The translations under genes and the position numbers were made by a program. 64,000 nt of DNA from Dipylidium caninum (taxonomy: Eukaryota; Platyhelminthes; Cestoda; Cyclophyllidea; Dipylidiidae). Where the stretch lies: positions 186,001 through 250,000 of the forward strand of contig QEYB01000047.1 in assembly GCA_017562135.1 (NCBI GenBank). The letters are read 5' to 3'. This document shows, in pieces, positions 28,001 to 40,361 of this stretch. A model generated the notes under the pieces. The model made no database searches and had not been told where the DNA came from. It saw only the letters and a program-made list of their open reading frames with translations. The stretch's first letter is position 1. Each line of letters starts with the position of its first letter.

Positions 28001-31000
28001 TGTGGTGGACGACAACTGATTTATGAGACAAAATTAATGATCTGCTAACCGCTGAAAAGACGGTAGACATCGTGGTAAAATTGCCAAATTGATGCTGTTA
28101 AACATCGCGTCTGGGAGGGTGCCGTACTTTCCAGGACAAAAGAAAGGCCACGATCAAATGTCTTTCAATGTGAAAAGGAAATCGAGTGCGACAGCGGCAG
28201 TAGGACGGTTGATCCCATTTTATCGATCCCTTCCATTGTCACGGAGACTCGTGGCTGCGGTGTAGAGCGTGGATGAAGCTCCGCAGTAAGCAAAAATCCT
28301 GTCCCAGATAGCAGCCGCGCCGGCGCCTCCGTCTCCTGACAAATATCATACTTTGATTAAGACTTAAAAGCCCTTTTGTCAACCGCTCCTCAGTTCTTCT
28401 TTTCGACGAATTCAATGCTAGGAATTAGTCATTCAAATAGGTCCTAGATACTTCATGATGAAAGAGGAGTGTAAGAATGCCAGACAGGCTGCGGTTACAC
28501 ATCGCTACAACCCGACAAGTAGCTATGGTGCCTCAAGAATATGATTATGACGAAGACGGGGAAATTCAAAACAGATTTTTCAGATCCCTCCAGAGTCCTT
28601 TCCTTTGTGAGATTAAACCACGGGCAACCGTAGTGATGACCTTAGACATGCTGATCTCGCTTTCTTCGGCGTTACATTTTCTCTCACCGGGTGTCCTCAC
28701 GCCTATAAAGTCACCAAAAAGATCGCAGTAATAATTCCGTGCAAATAAATATCAAACCCTAACAATTCCAGTTACCTTGAAGCCACGAAATTATCTTCGC
28801 CAAAGCATGAGGCTGCAGTACCCTCATGGACGTTGTCCAGTGAACCCATATAGGGTAAGGACAGTCGTGGTAATGTGTACAAACAAGATTTTTATTTTTG
28901 AATAGACACACGGTCAGGTGAAGCATTCACTTAAATCATAAAATGTAAACCGCCTGAAACGATAGCCGACTACAATCAGTAGAAGTCAAATCAGCCTAAA
29001 TCAAGTGGCATTTGGGGCAACCCCGCCTTACCGTATAGTCACCGAATTGCCTTTTGGAGGGCGTCCAGGCGCCTTAATGTTCATTTTCTCCTCTCTCTTC
29101 GTCATTTTGCGCTTATGCGTGACAGGCTTAGTGTCCCGAATGCCTGTCTGCCACGCAAACCAGTAGATCGTATCGTGGAGAAGAACAGCTCTACTTGCGT
29201 GGGAAAACGATATTTGGGGCCATTTCTCCTCTTTTTTCCACATAATAACTACTGGTGAAGTACAACTGGAAATAACGAGCCATCAGAGAAGGCGTATTTC
29301 CTCGTTCCCTATAAATCTATTGACAAATAAAACACGCTTCATCTCACTTGGTCAGAGGAATAAGACACTCTGAACTAGACATAATGGTCGAAAGTTGCGG
29401 TCCGAGTTATGTTTGTGTTAAAAGGAAGGGAGATCAATGGCGTCATTAAAAGGGAGTTAGACAGAGTAGAAGACTCACTACGTTTAAGTGACGACGAGAG
29501 TCAGCAGGGACGATGCTTTGGAGACAAAATGTCTAAGCAATAGATGTGGTAACGAAGAGAGTGTCACTTGAGTGTCGTTGGACAGACACAACAGAAGTAT
29601 TGAAACCTGTTTAAGGAGTGGGCACTTCAACTACCCCTGACATGCTCACCAGTTGAGTTTTTGGTCGAGGATTTACGTTAATGAAAACACTTGTCTTCCA
29701 CGAAGGAACAATTTATCCCTTTTTGTCATCTCCGTTATTCCATATTCTTAGCACAGCCGTTCCATTGCCAAGCTTGCGTCCACAGGACTAAATGCGAACG
29801 ATATTTCCCCAAACCTCAGGTGAAAGAGGCTCACCCGCTGATGTTGGTATATCGCAAATCCCCTCGCACTGATAAGTGTCGTCACAGCGCTCTTTTGGAG
29901 TGTACTAGGTCCCGAGACATCGAGTATCTTATTCTCCCACGAGTTAGATACCAGCGCGAAAATCCTCAACAGCCACTTGAGAAGGGCGGAGACGCGGGGC
30001 GATGAAACGGGAGGAATGCGCCTGACTTTTCTTGCAGTAGAAGAGTGTGTGTGAACGGGGAGGCCCTCGTGGCTTTTCTCACTCTGGGCGTAGAGTCGAA
30101 CCTCAGGGCATGGCCTTCAACCAAAATTTTTTACAAATTTTTGATAGGTATGCTGCAGTGTCCATAGCCTATCTGCTGATCTGGGGACGAACTCAACTCC
30201 ACACGACCGTTGTATGTTCAAGAACTTCAGGAAAGAGGTGTAAACACAACCAGCATGTGCTGATCGTTTTCGAGACAAAAATTTTCGACACGTAGCACAT
30301 ATTTGTTTGGCGCATGCTCGGTTCTCTCCTTGACTGTCTAATGCATACACCCTTATAGAGCAAATTGACCAAAACATTGTTTATTCACGTTGGAGTTAAG
30401 CGTGAAGCGATGGTGCACCCATGGCCACTGATAAAGTTCATTTAAACCACTTCGTTTGCTTTTCTCTTACAAAATCTTTCAAATGAAGAAGGAGAAGATA
30501 TTAGACAAGTACTAGGTCAATTTTTCTCATCGGAAGGTGGAACATTTGCCAAAAATGGGATATACAAATAGCCCTCACGCTGATCAGAAGTAAATAATAG
30601 TAATGGCAACTATAATATTCGATAAAAGTCATTAACCACAAGGAAAAGATGTATTTTGTTTTATTTCTAAATTGGACAACTTTCGGGTGGACCTGAGATT
30701 TCCTCAACCTCCTGAGTACTGTCCACGTGTTACCAAGAGGGACACGAACGCACAAAACGATGGATTAGACTGTCGCCATAAGCCATCGATGGCAACACCA
30801 TGACTTAACTTGTCAACCCGGGAATGGCAACCCGAACTAGTGGCGAGTCAGGACAGCCTTTGGAAAAGGAACGTAGGCATTTAGGCTTTACTAATTAGTA
30901 GTCTCGGCCAGCGTTGTCTCTACTTTCTCCAAAATCCGCTCTCTGTCTTCCGGGTCCTTACATCGGCCTGTTCAACAGAGAGATTAACATGTGATGGGGT

Positions 31001-32503
31001 TTCCGAGGAACAGAGAAGTCGAATTGATGAGACAGTGGTTATAATTCATAAAATGACAGCAAATGTCACTCCAACCTGTCAGATAACAGTCTCACGAAGA
31101 ATGTGTCAAACTAAACCCCATTTGTGGGTTGACATCATAATGTGAAAGATGAACTCCAGTTACCAGGTTCAATCACCTCGACTGTGCTGCAGTTCGACGG
31201 AGAGGGTGGAAACTGACCCGGGCGTCCTCTTTGTTCATGAACACTTTATCGTCCTAGTTATTTTATTTTTTTGAGGTGAAATACGGGCTTCGAGATGACG
31301 CACTCCTCCGCGTTGGAGATCCGCTCACGTCTCGTCAACTACCTTACCCAACATTCACGTAAAGGTAAAACGCAAGTTGCGGTCCCTGTTATACGCAGCA
31401 GTAAGTCTATCTCATCTACCACAGACCACGTTCTGAGACGCCTCACACCTCAAAAAGTTGTTCACTCCACTCAACCATTGGTCCCATCGGAATATATAAG
31501 GCGGGGCATGTAGTGTCACCGTTATATAATTTTAAAATCCGATGAAAATAAACTACAGCCTCAATAAGGAATGTGTGAGAGCGCATAATTTGTAAGTTTC
31601 ACTACTCCAACCTCTATTTTAACCCTATTTGCCTCATCTCCTCACCATTGTTAAAATTGGCTTTGAAATGCATAAATTCGCGTGCGTGTATGATAATCAT
31701 GGGTCCCTTGTAGGGCTTTGACAAGGTAGCCTCCATTATTTCATATACTTCTTTAGTTCATCCTCTGGGAGGCCTCTTTTTACTGAATAGGTGTTTTAAA
31801 AGGAGCAAAGACTTGGGCTGTGTTCCACCTTTATCTCTCTTCCACTACTATTGTTATTATTACTATTCGTTGGAGGATTTCCGCACCTCCACCTACTGCG
31901 GCAAAAGGTTTGGAGTCAAAGATAATTACTCATGTAACGGATCGGGTGGCTCTACGGACACCCACATTAGACCATTTTCATTTTGGAAGAAATTGCCCTT
32001 TATACTGTATAAATGCCGCCTAGGAGCCCAGAGTAAGACGTCGGGTTGTCAGAAGACCGCGATAGGGTCTTGTAAAGGCGGCATGTCGGGAGTGGAAGCT
32101 CACTAATAACTGATGAGTTGTCAACAATTTCAGACACATTAAGAACTGTAAGAGCTACTTGACGGCTTCAAGGTCATCTTCCTTTGTCTCTTCGAGTATG
32201 GCGGCGAAACTTTGACTGAGTAGTCGCCGAGACCCGTGCCTTTAGTGACCTAGATGGTAAATATCTAGGGTATCCTAAACTCAACCATCTTGAGTCCAAC
32301 TTGACGTTTTGAGTGGCACATCGACGGGGAAGACAGAGAAGGCCCGATTGGGTGTGCCTCGTAACAAAGTATTTCGCCTGCTACCCTTTGAGCCGATCAG
32401 TTTCGACATTTGAAAGTGCGGGGCACAAATTAACTGCGTACGACTCATTTGTTAATCCACCTAATGAGAATCTCCACTGCTTTTGCACCTGCTCTCCTTG
32501 TAG
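25084..32503. other. About 7.4 kb with no supportable gene
   Basis: Only short frames without family motifs or paired splice phases. It may contain the missing 5' exon(s) of the CAP gene that begins at 32504. No tRNA, rRNA or tandem array was recognised. Confidence 0.55.
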
Positions 32504-35366
32504 TTTGAGACAGTTGCACGGATGCGCTCCCCCTGCGAATGGATTTGGCTCTGGCAGAATCGGCACAAGCTTACGCCAACTTGCTGGCTGATGAGAAGGC
32601 TTTTCGCCACAGCACTATGGAAGAAGTCGGCGAGAATTTGGCTCAATTCGGTGGCTATTCCCAAATGAACGACTACTTCGGTACGCGGATTTTATACTCG
32701 TTTCATGCATGCGTCCTTGCTGGTTTATCATAACTGTGTTGAGCAGGTGGGGGAGGGAATAAAGTACGAGTTTGACACGCAAAACAAAAAGTGAATGGTG
32801 ATTTGGTGCCATTTCTAGCATGTAAAATTGCAGAAATTCAGGCCCCTTCCTCCTCTTTAAATATACTACTAAAAACTGCCTATTTGTGATCCATACCGCA
32901 TTAAGGGACAGTGACTTCTACGGTTTCCTTGTCCATCTGAAACTCGAAGTGCCCCGCAGGGACTATGCCAAACCAGTCCAGAAGATGGTGGACCGATTAA
33001 TTCAGGTGAAACTTCGCCGCATGGCGGGAGGAGAGAATTATCTGTCAGTACAGACGTGGCAGTTTTTCATGTTGCCTGAGCAGGTCACTCCGAGAGGGCT
33101 GTGTGGAGAAATTCACGTGGATATTGAGGAATGTCCTATTGGGGCGGTGATCGGGACTAAGCTGTAGCCAAACTACGAACTTGGCATCGAGGATGGTGAA
33201 AAAGTTGGTTCTGTTGTCATCTCACTTCCCCTAACCCACTTTACACCTCAATCTTCTAGCATTCCAGGCCACACTACTGTGGTACAACGAAATCACTCAG
33301 TATACCTTCTCCGGAGAGGTTCAGGTGTCCTGCGGTGAGTGTCGTTGTACAGACCGATAAATTTTGGTGCTACAATGCGTTGAAACCTGGCATTATATAG
33401 GACATTTTTCCCAAGTCGTATGGAAGGACACCAAAGCAGTGGGCATGGGAATGGCCAGAACAAAGGACGATCGGTCGGTACTCATTGTGGCGCACTACTC
33501 GCCGCCAGGAAACTACGAGGGGGAGTGGGGAGAGGATGTGCCACCCTTGCTCCATGGTGATGTTCGCTCCTTCAGCCTTGAGGACTTGAGTAAGTCCCCA
33601 CGAGACCTTGTTCATCCAACTGTTTGTCTACCCACCACCTGAAAACTGACGTAAAAATGCTTCACCGTTTAAGTTTCAGCGATGAAGGAGGACTCCATAT
33701 CGGAGGAGAAGGAGAACATTGACATTGACAATGTCAAGACAAGGAGTAGTGACAGTAAAAAACTCTTTCAACAGACGACCGATCCACCCTGTTCGTATAC
33801 TGACTCACAGGACGATAGGAAAGAGGATGAAAGAGAGAAGCCTAGTAAGTTTCCTCTCATCGTAACCATTTTTCCTTTCATCGTAACCATTTTTCCTTTC
33901 CGCCATCCGTGGTAGGAGAGGCAATGTTGGCCATACTAAACTGGGATTACCTTTTTGAAGGCGCAAGCATGCTCGATACTCGTAGTTGGTTTGGAAAGAA
34001 GGGGTCAGATTCATCCACGCTGGGTGCATTGGAGTGTCCTCTCCGCCTCCCGGAAGGTAAATATTCTTCCGGTTATACTCACAGTAGACTTTGATAAAAC
34101 TCATGTTGAAAAATGTGGAGGAATTTCGACGCTTGCAACTCCGGAATCTGGGTATCACTGTACGTCATCAGAGATGTCATTTTCTCCTAACATGTCTTTC
34201 TAGCTAACATACTAGCGACACCATCCATGGAAGTGAATGTAGAGAAGCCGACTTTCGTTGTCGTGAAAGTGAGGAAAAGTGGGATATAATAAATCTTGCC
34301 AGATAAGTGAGGCGGAGATGTTCACGATGGAGGTGTTCATGGAATTAAATCAGCGTCGTATCACCCACGGTTTACCGGTGTTCTCCTTGAGTCGAGTAAG
34401 TCCTTATGCCAACTTCCCAGCCCTGCTTCTGTGTGTAGAGGTTGGACGAGATTGCTGAAAACATGGCAAGAGAGTTGCGATGCAAAGACGCAACCCGCAT
34501 CCTTAACGGCGAGTGGCAGGGCCGACAAATTCGACACTACTTTGAAAGTTCGTGTGTGTTCGACAAGAATGGTGAGTGAAGTGTGGAAGATACTTCTATC
34601 TTGAATATATGCAAATAACTCACCATTTGGATGTTACTTTGATTAAAACAAAGCCAAGAACTTCGTCCGACGGTGTTGCCTCACCCGATTGCGGCGGACA
34701 GGTACGAGACTATCGAAATTTGTCTAATTAACATATATTAGATTGAAACTATGAAACGGGCGTTTTTATATATCCTGTGTTCAAAGATACATTTTAACAC
34801 GAGCTCAGTATATTTGTTCAGAAATGGTAAAAGAGCACTTTTACTCAATTCGTACAATTTTTCCGCCATTTTGTCCCATTTTTATTTGATTTTTCCATAA
34901 AATTAAATAAAAACAAAATGCGATTTACTTATACATTCCTTGTACGAGCTCGAATTTAATCATAGCACAGCTCAACACGCATCGAGGAACATTAATGAGG
35001 CATTCGGAGGAGATCCACTCATGAAAAAATTGCTCGAGACTCGTTCCAAAACTTTCTTCTGGCAATTTGAATCTCGTCAAGAAGCCTAGACTCAAGGAAG
35101 ACTACTAGCCCATGTTGAAGACGAGGAGGAATTAAGGACGACGACGGTGGAATCCGATCGACACACAACTATTACGTTTTGTTTTTTACTTAAATCCAAC
35201 TCCCGTTTCATAGTTTCCAACCTAATAGTTCCGCACCCTTCTTCCAAACTCTGGTACCTATTTCGGTCTAGCAGTTGCCAACCCGCACTACGAGTACGTG
35301 GCCATCGGATGTGACTTCGATGATGAAAAGTTCAAAACGTCTTCAGCCGTCATTCTCTTTGCTTAA
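32504..35366 (+). CDS. Tandem CAP-domain (SCP/TAPS, venom-allergen-like) protein, 5' incomplete
   Basis: CAP proteins are secreted or membrane-associated; many bind sterols or fatty acids. Exons: 32504-32680, 33260-33334, 33401-33589, 33680-33844, 33916-34056, 34088-34159, 34216-34268, 34303-34395, 34439-34571, 34654-34701, 35272-35366. All internal phases agree, giving ~413 codons and a TAA at 35364. CAP domain 1 shows LRQLHGC, AESAQAYANLLA, GENLAQFGG, ATLLWYNEI, GHFSQVVWKDT and IVAHYSPPGNYEGEW, closest to GLIPR2/GAPR-1 (group 2 VAL). A Lys/Glu/Asp-rich linker follows, then a second CAP-like half: MELNQRRITHGLPVF, LDEIAENMARELR and HYEYVAIGCDF, without a GENLA or GHF-Q motif. No signal peptide exon was found. 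The first exon needs a one-base correction in a C5 run to keep LHGC and LRMDL in one frame. Confidence 0.75.
33857..33898. repeat. 21 bp tandem duplication inside a short intron
   Basis: Two adjacent copies of TCATCGTAACCATTTTTCCTT (21 nt, one letter beyond the usual motif length is implied by the unit at 33857-33877 and 33878-33898) lie in the 71 bp intron 33845-33915 of the CAP gene, forming its pyrimidine-rich tract. Confidence 0.75.
34738..35226. mobile_element. Inverted-terminal-repeat element (copy B), MITE-like, in the last CAP-gene intron
   Basis: The left end is TTAGATTGAAACTATG followed by AAACGGG; the complement of the right end (35200-35226) reads TTAGGTTGGAAACTATG followed by AAACGGG. 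About 489 bp lies between, with no coding frame. From 34741 to about 35140 it resembles 48774-49180 in the same orientation, so it is dispersed. It fills most of the 570 bp intron 34702-35271. It could be a non-autonomous DNA element; no transposase was seen in the window. Confidence 0.65.
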
Positions 35367-35397
35367 TTCGTCCCATTTATTGCTTAATTAGTTGGAA

Positions 35398-35403
35398 AAT
35401 AAA
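35398..35403 (+). promoter_or_regulatory. Poly(A) signal of the CAP gene
   Basis: AATAAA 32 nt after the TAA stop at 35364-35366. Confidence 0.65.
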
Positions 35404-35729
35404 ACTGTTGTCTCACAGCTTGATTTCTGGTAGTAGGGTGGAGAAAGAGGCGCTGGGGCGGTGGTAAGGGGAGCTTACATACACAATCTACCCTCCAACC
35501 TGCTGTCATCTGACGGTGAAATAAAGACGATTTTCGCTAACCGAACGTGTTATAGGCCAACTTCTTCCTCACTCTTTCATTAACTCTTGATATTGATACT
35601 CGGTTACTGGAAATGTCAACAGCCTCTACCGCAACGCGTCATCGTCAGAGACTGTTAGTGCGAAGAGCGCCCTGTGCAGGGCTCAACGTCAATCTGGCGC
35701 GAAAACACAAAAAGAACACCAGCCAACAC

Positions 35730-36230
35730 GCGTATCAAATTGCATCTCGCATCGACATCGCTGTGCCTTTTCCGACGACGAGTGGAGTGTCACTATGTTG
35801 AGCGGGACCGACCGAAACTGCCTTCTCTGATGATTTCACCACGTTGTCTCTCGCCACATCTAATTTTCACAAAAATTTCAAGCGTTACCTACCAAGTCCT
35901 ATGTCATTGTGCTCACTATCCGTTTGATTACGCAGCTGTCTCTAAGTTCTCTCGTCACACTACTCCAATCTTCAACCTGGACTCCCTTTTTGAGACATTG
36001 CCTTGAATGACAGGCGTAGGAAATCGGGCGCGTCTTACCGGTCTTGCCACGATACCAGTTGGAAAGCCACGTTTTCAATGTCAAACCAAAGCAGTTTTTC
36101 TGATCTCACTACATCACTGAACTGGACACTCCTTTTTCAGTAACCTCATTCCCATCTATGCGACACCACCTTCAACCCTACCAACAAAATAATTGCACTG
36201 TGTCCACAGTTTATAATGCAGTTGGTCATC
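35730..36230 (+). repeat. Dispersed repeat, copy 1 (inverted partner at 63501-64000)
   Basis: About 500 bp closely similar to the reverse complement of 63501-64000, the two differing by scattered substitutions and small indels. Both copies keep a partly open frame with CHCAHYP or SHCAHYP, then DYAAVSKFSRHTTPI. It begins ~330 bp after the CAP gene poly(A) signal and may extend further left, since the partner is cut by the window end. Family unknown. Confidence 0.75.
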
Positions 36231-39200
36231 GCCTTCTACGAAGGAAATCATCAGAATTTAAGAACATTTATCCGCCTCACCACGGGACTGCCTGATTCTG
36301 GTTATTTCGCTGGATATTCACCATCGCCATATTTTCCCTTGTTCGCGTCGTTTGCGAGAGGTTTTTGCTTTTCTCAGGCTTCGATTGAACTAAAAACGGA
36401 TGTTTAGACGTTGCGAGATGAGGAGAGAAGAGGAGAATTTTACTCATTCCTGAGTCAAGGCGAGAGTAAGTTCTTATCACTGTGTATATAGCTCAGAATC
36501 CCTTCATCCCCGCTGTCAACCTCTGACGGTCTCGAATAGAGATTAAGTCTTCTTCAAGAAGACTGATTTGCGGATGCGGATGGCGCGATTTCAAGACAGT
36601 CTGTCGGTTGGCAGTTAACTAATTACCTTCTCGTAGTGTCATATGCCCAGTGGACACTGGAGATTTGAGCAAAGGCGGATTCTCATGCTCCTGATTTCAT
36701 TACGCTTGATTCGCTGCGTGCCTCACGAAACAAGCTGGACTCGTTCACTTCGAAGGATCCGTAACGACAATGGAGAATTTAGGGCGGGGTAATGACTCCA
36801 CTTTGGCTACAACTTGCCAATTTAAGTTCACCAAAATGTGGGGAATTTAGCAGACGTCATCTTACAATTTCTACACTCTCACCTGAAACTAGGCGGAAAA
36901 GGAAAGTTGAGGTAAAGTATGGCTTCTCAGGATGTCTGACCTCGTTGTTTGGAATAGTGTCCAGGTGAATATATTCATTCCCTTCACCAATTACGTGGTT
37001 GATAATGCACATGGCTGCTGGTCCTCCACGGCTCCATTGTGGAGTACATCAGCTTGGCCCAAATCCCGACCCCATTTCTTTCCTTTTCCGTATGCTACCC
37101 GGCACAACCAAAGTGAGCAGTTTTCGTTAGTTCAACACAGAATCGACTACGGTCGACCTCAACAAATTATGGGGATATTTCAAGCCTGATATTTGGATTA
37201 TCGTGGACTTGACTCCCTAACCGGTGCGTGAAGCGCGAGAAGGGTATTTATAATTACGTGACTCCTGATTAAGCCAACATTGCTAAATACTCACGATTTA
37301 CTCTCTGACTGTTATCACCTTTAATCTTCGTCCCTCTTCTGCTAAATCAACACCCTAAAGTCTGGGAGTTGAAATTATTCATCTGTTCAATGCTCAACAT
37401 CCTCATTACTTTTCTCATACACCAGTCCGAGTGTCGTCAACTCTTTCTCACTCTGCCCTCAACCACATAACTAATCCGTTAAACACGGCACATTTCAGTT
37501 TTAGTGACTTTTTGAGGCTTTGAATGACTGGTACGGGAAGCATAAAATTTGGGAGTTTCTGACGGAAGACTGGGTCAACATTAGTTCCCAGCATAAAAGA
37601 TTTTATCTGGTAGCATGTTCCAATGAGATGGCGGCCAATGTGTCCTTGTCAAGGCGTTCCCACGGAAGGCAATTAGAATTTGTTGGACGGTTTTATAACT
37701 GTTGCTACAATCTTGGGATTTGAAGTTGAATACCCTGTGTAGTATTTCTCTCAAGGTGATAACGGGAACTCAAGTCCAATTCAAGCTGCCAGACTGCGTG
37801 GGACTTGATCCTAAAAATAATTGTTAGTCTCGACGGCAGAAAACTGGTCGAATAGGTGATTCATCTAGTCCCGACCAAACATCTTTTCGAAAGAGATACT
37901 GACTGTCTACTCAAATCCACCTTACAGACACCAGTTCAGTGTTCGAAAAAAGCACCCTCCTTTTCTAACCTGGCGTCTCATCTCCTTTTTGCAGACCAAT
38001 GGCCATATTAGCGGAACCTTGTGAATTTTGATTGCTTGTCAATGAGGAAGTCATTTCAACAACACAAATGCTCATGTCTGTTTTTAACAGTGCCACTAGT
38101 TTTAAGTGAATTGAGCAAAAATGTGAATTGAGTCGGGATTTTTAAGCAGCAAGACCAAAAGTGAGTTCTTTTATATGAAAAATATGCCTATTTATGACTT
38201 GGCAGTAATAATAAGTAAGCAGAGTGTATCCTCTAGTGGACAGGTCTACCAGCCCCTCTATTGTGTCACTGGCATTCTTCCCTGGGTCCAAAGTCTGTTT
38301 AAAGTTTTATTATCTTATGGTTCGGAAGAATAGCCGTGGATGATCCGTCAAGTCTTCGAAAAAGGCGGTTGAAGAGTCAAAGCTTTGAAGGTCTCTACTT
38401 CTACGAACCTTGGCATGAAGACTCTTCAGGATTCCACGAAATGGACACATATTGGGAACTCCTGTCCGGCCTTTGATGGCGTGCTCGTATAAGTGTTTGA
38501 GAAGTGTGCACCCCAGACAAAACAATTCCATTCTGGACGCAAGAGCATTGATAAAGAGGCAAAATTGAACTACCGAAATGATTAAAGATTGTACTTTCTT
38601 TACCAGCCATGGTTGATCTCCATATCTATCTTTGCAAGAATGAGTATAAGTTGACCTCCTGTCTCAAGGAGATACATCACTTTTTTCCGACGCAAACAAA
38701 AGTTGAATGGCTCCAGTCATCAATGAATGGAGGGATGGATAGCTGTCGCTCCCTCATTTGGTCACATAGTAAACGTACATTTTAATCTCAATTCATAACG
38801 GTTGCATTATGTCACAAATAATTGCATGCATGATGTTGACCAGATTTTAAGTCATTATACTCTCAAGTCTTCCTTGGCACTGTGCGAAGCAAATCGTTGA
38901 CTAGGTTATCACACCAGTTAAGTTGAAGTACAAGTCCTGAAGACGCCAATTCCCGCATAATTCGTTGTACGATTAGAACAGTCCATGAAGCATGGCAATC
39001 ACATTATCATCTCCCTTTTTCTTCACTTTAAAAAAAATCCAGGTCCTTTTGGGGCCCAGAGACATGAATGGATTATTATACAGGAGTAAATGTAGACAGC
39101 TAAAACTTCTCGGTGCCCCCAAAATTAGTTTATACCAAGAATTTGGCAGATCGGCTCTCCACCTATTAGAAATCAATCTAACTTTTCTAATAAATATGCT

Positions 39201-40361
39201 CTGGAGATCTTGAAATGAGCAGGCTCAAGCGACCACAATAGAGATTGTGCTCCAAGACTTGTGAACTGGTCCTTGACCTGATATCTGCTGGTGTAAATCA
39301 GCAAATTCAACCACTTAGAGTTCAATCATCTGCCAGCTGACGGCTCCAACCTTTTCTAAGCTAAGACACAACTAATTCACCATTATACAGTGGTGTTGGG
39401 CCTCGTCCCGTACATGCAGCCAAATCCCTCGCACACGCAATCGCGGGGGCAAACGGACCCAGTTCTATCATTCGCCTTTACTACTCTTAAATCAGCCGAC
39501 AACAGTGCTACAGGGACCACCTGTCCCTGTTAGGCGCTCCGGTCATCCATTATTACACTTGAAGATCCCAGTTCCTGCCCGATACGTCATCCTCTAATAA
39601 ATGGATAGGACACTGACAGTAGCTTCCAGTTGCCAAAATAGCGATGGCCGATAGGAATACCAAAAGGAATGAAGTGATATGGTGGGCTAGGATGGATAAC
39701 TGGAAATCCTCCCTCAATTTTGTGCTTCATTGCGGTCTCTTGGGATCTACACGGTTTGTAAACTTATTGTGCTCAGGCAGAAACAAATAGCCTATTACAA
39801 TTTGTCCACCATTGCGGTCTTGGCAGAAACCCTTTTTCTTCCGGCGGGAGTAAAACTTCGTTGCCCATTGAAATCACCTCACTATTCAGCTTCCTCCACT
39901 CCTCAACCTGGTTCGTCACTTTTGCTCAATTTAATGAGTCCCATTTTCTATAGGTTATAGTATGATTAGTCGAACTCACTCTCCGACTAGTTAAATTAGG
40001 GAAGTGCTTTGTGTTCTTGTTAAATTTTACTCTAGTTCCCTCCCTATTAAAGATCCTGGTGGTCACTCGTGATTCTTTTTCAACAGAAGGAGGAACCTTC
40101 AAAATAATAGGTGATGTTTTCATTGGCAATTACACTATTTTTCGGATTAAGGATTGCATATGCGTATCGGACAACCAATCAGAATTGCATGACCTTGATG
40201 TTTCCATTAATCCACCTATTGGTTCAAAAATATACCAATGAGATTGCAAGAAGGATGCTGGCCAGGCCTTGCCAACCTCTCTCTCTTACGTGTGCGCGCT
40301 TTTCCTCTCCGTCGTCCTCGCAATAGCAAACGATAAAAATTTGCGTTCGGAGATTTATCCA
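36231..40361. other. About 4.1 kb with no supportable gene
   Basis: Short frames only, none with domain motifs. It includes the upstream region of PRC1; the PRC1 frame is open back to 40269, with a second in-frame Met there that begins a hydrophobic stretch. Confidence 0.55.

Noticed and set aside
32886..33167. 93-codon plus-strand frame between CAP exons
   Set aside because: Does not resemble the CAP family, and the flanking CAP exons (32680 and 33260) join in phase without it; treated as intron, though an unrelated exon is not excluded.
40269..40361. Upstream in-frame Met of PRC1 giving a signal-peptide-like segment
   Set aside because: PRC1 is cytosolic/nuclear, and the Met at 40362 aligns with the family N terminus.
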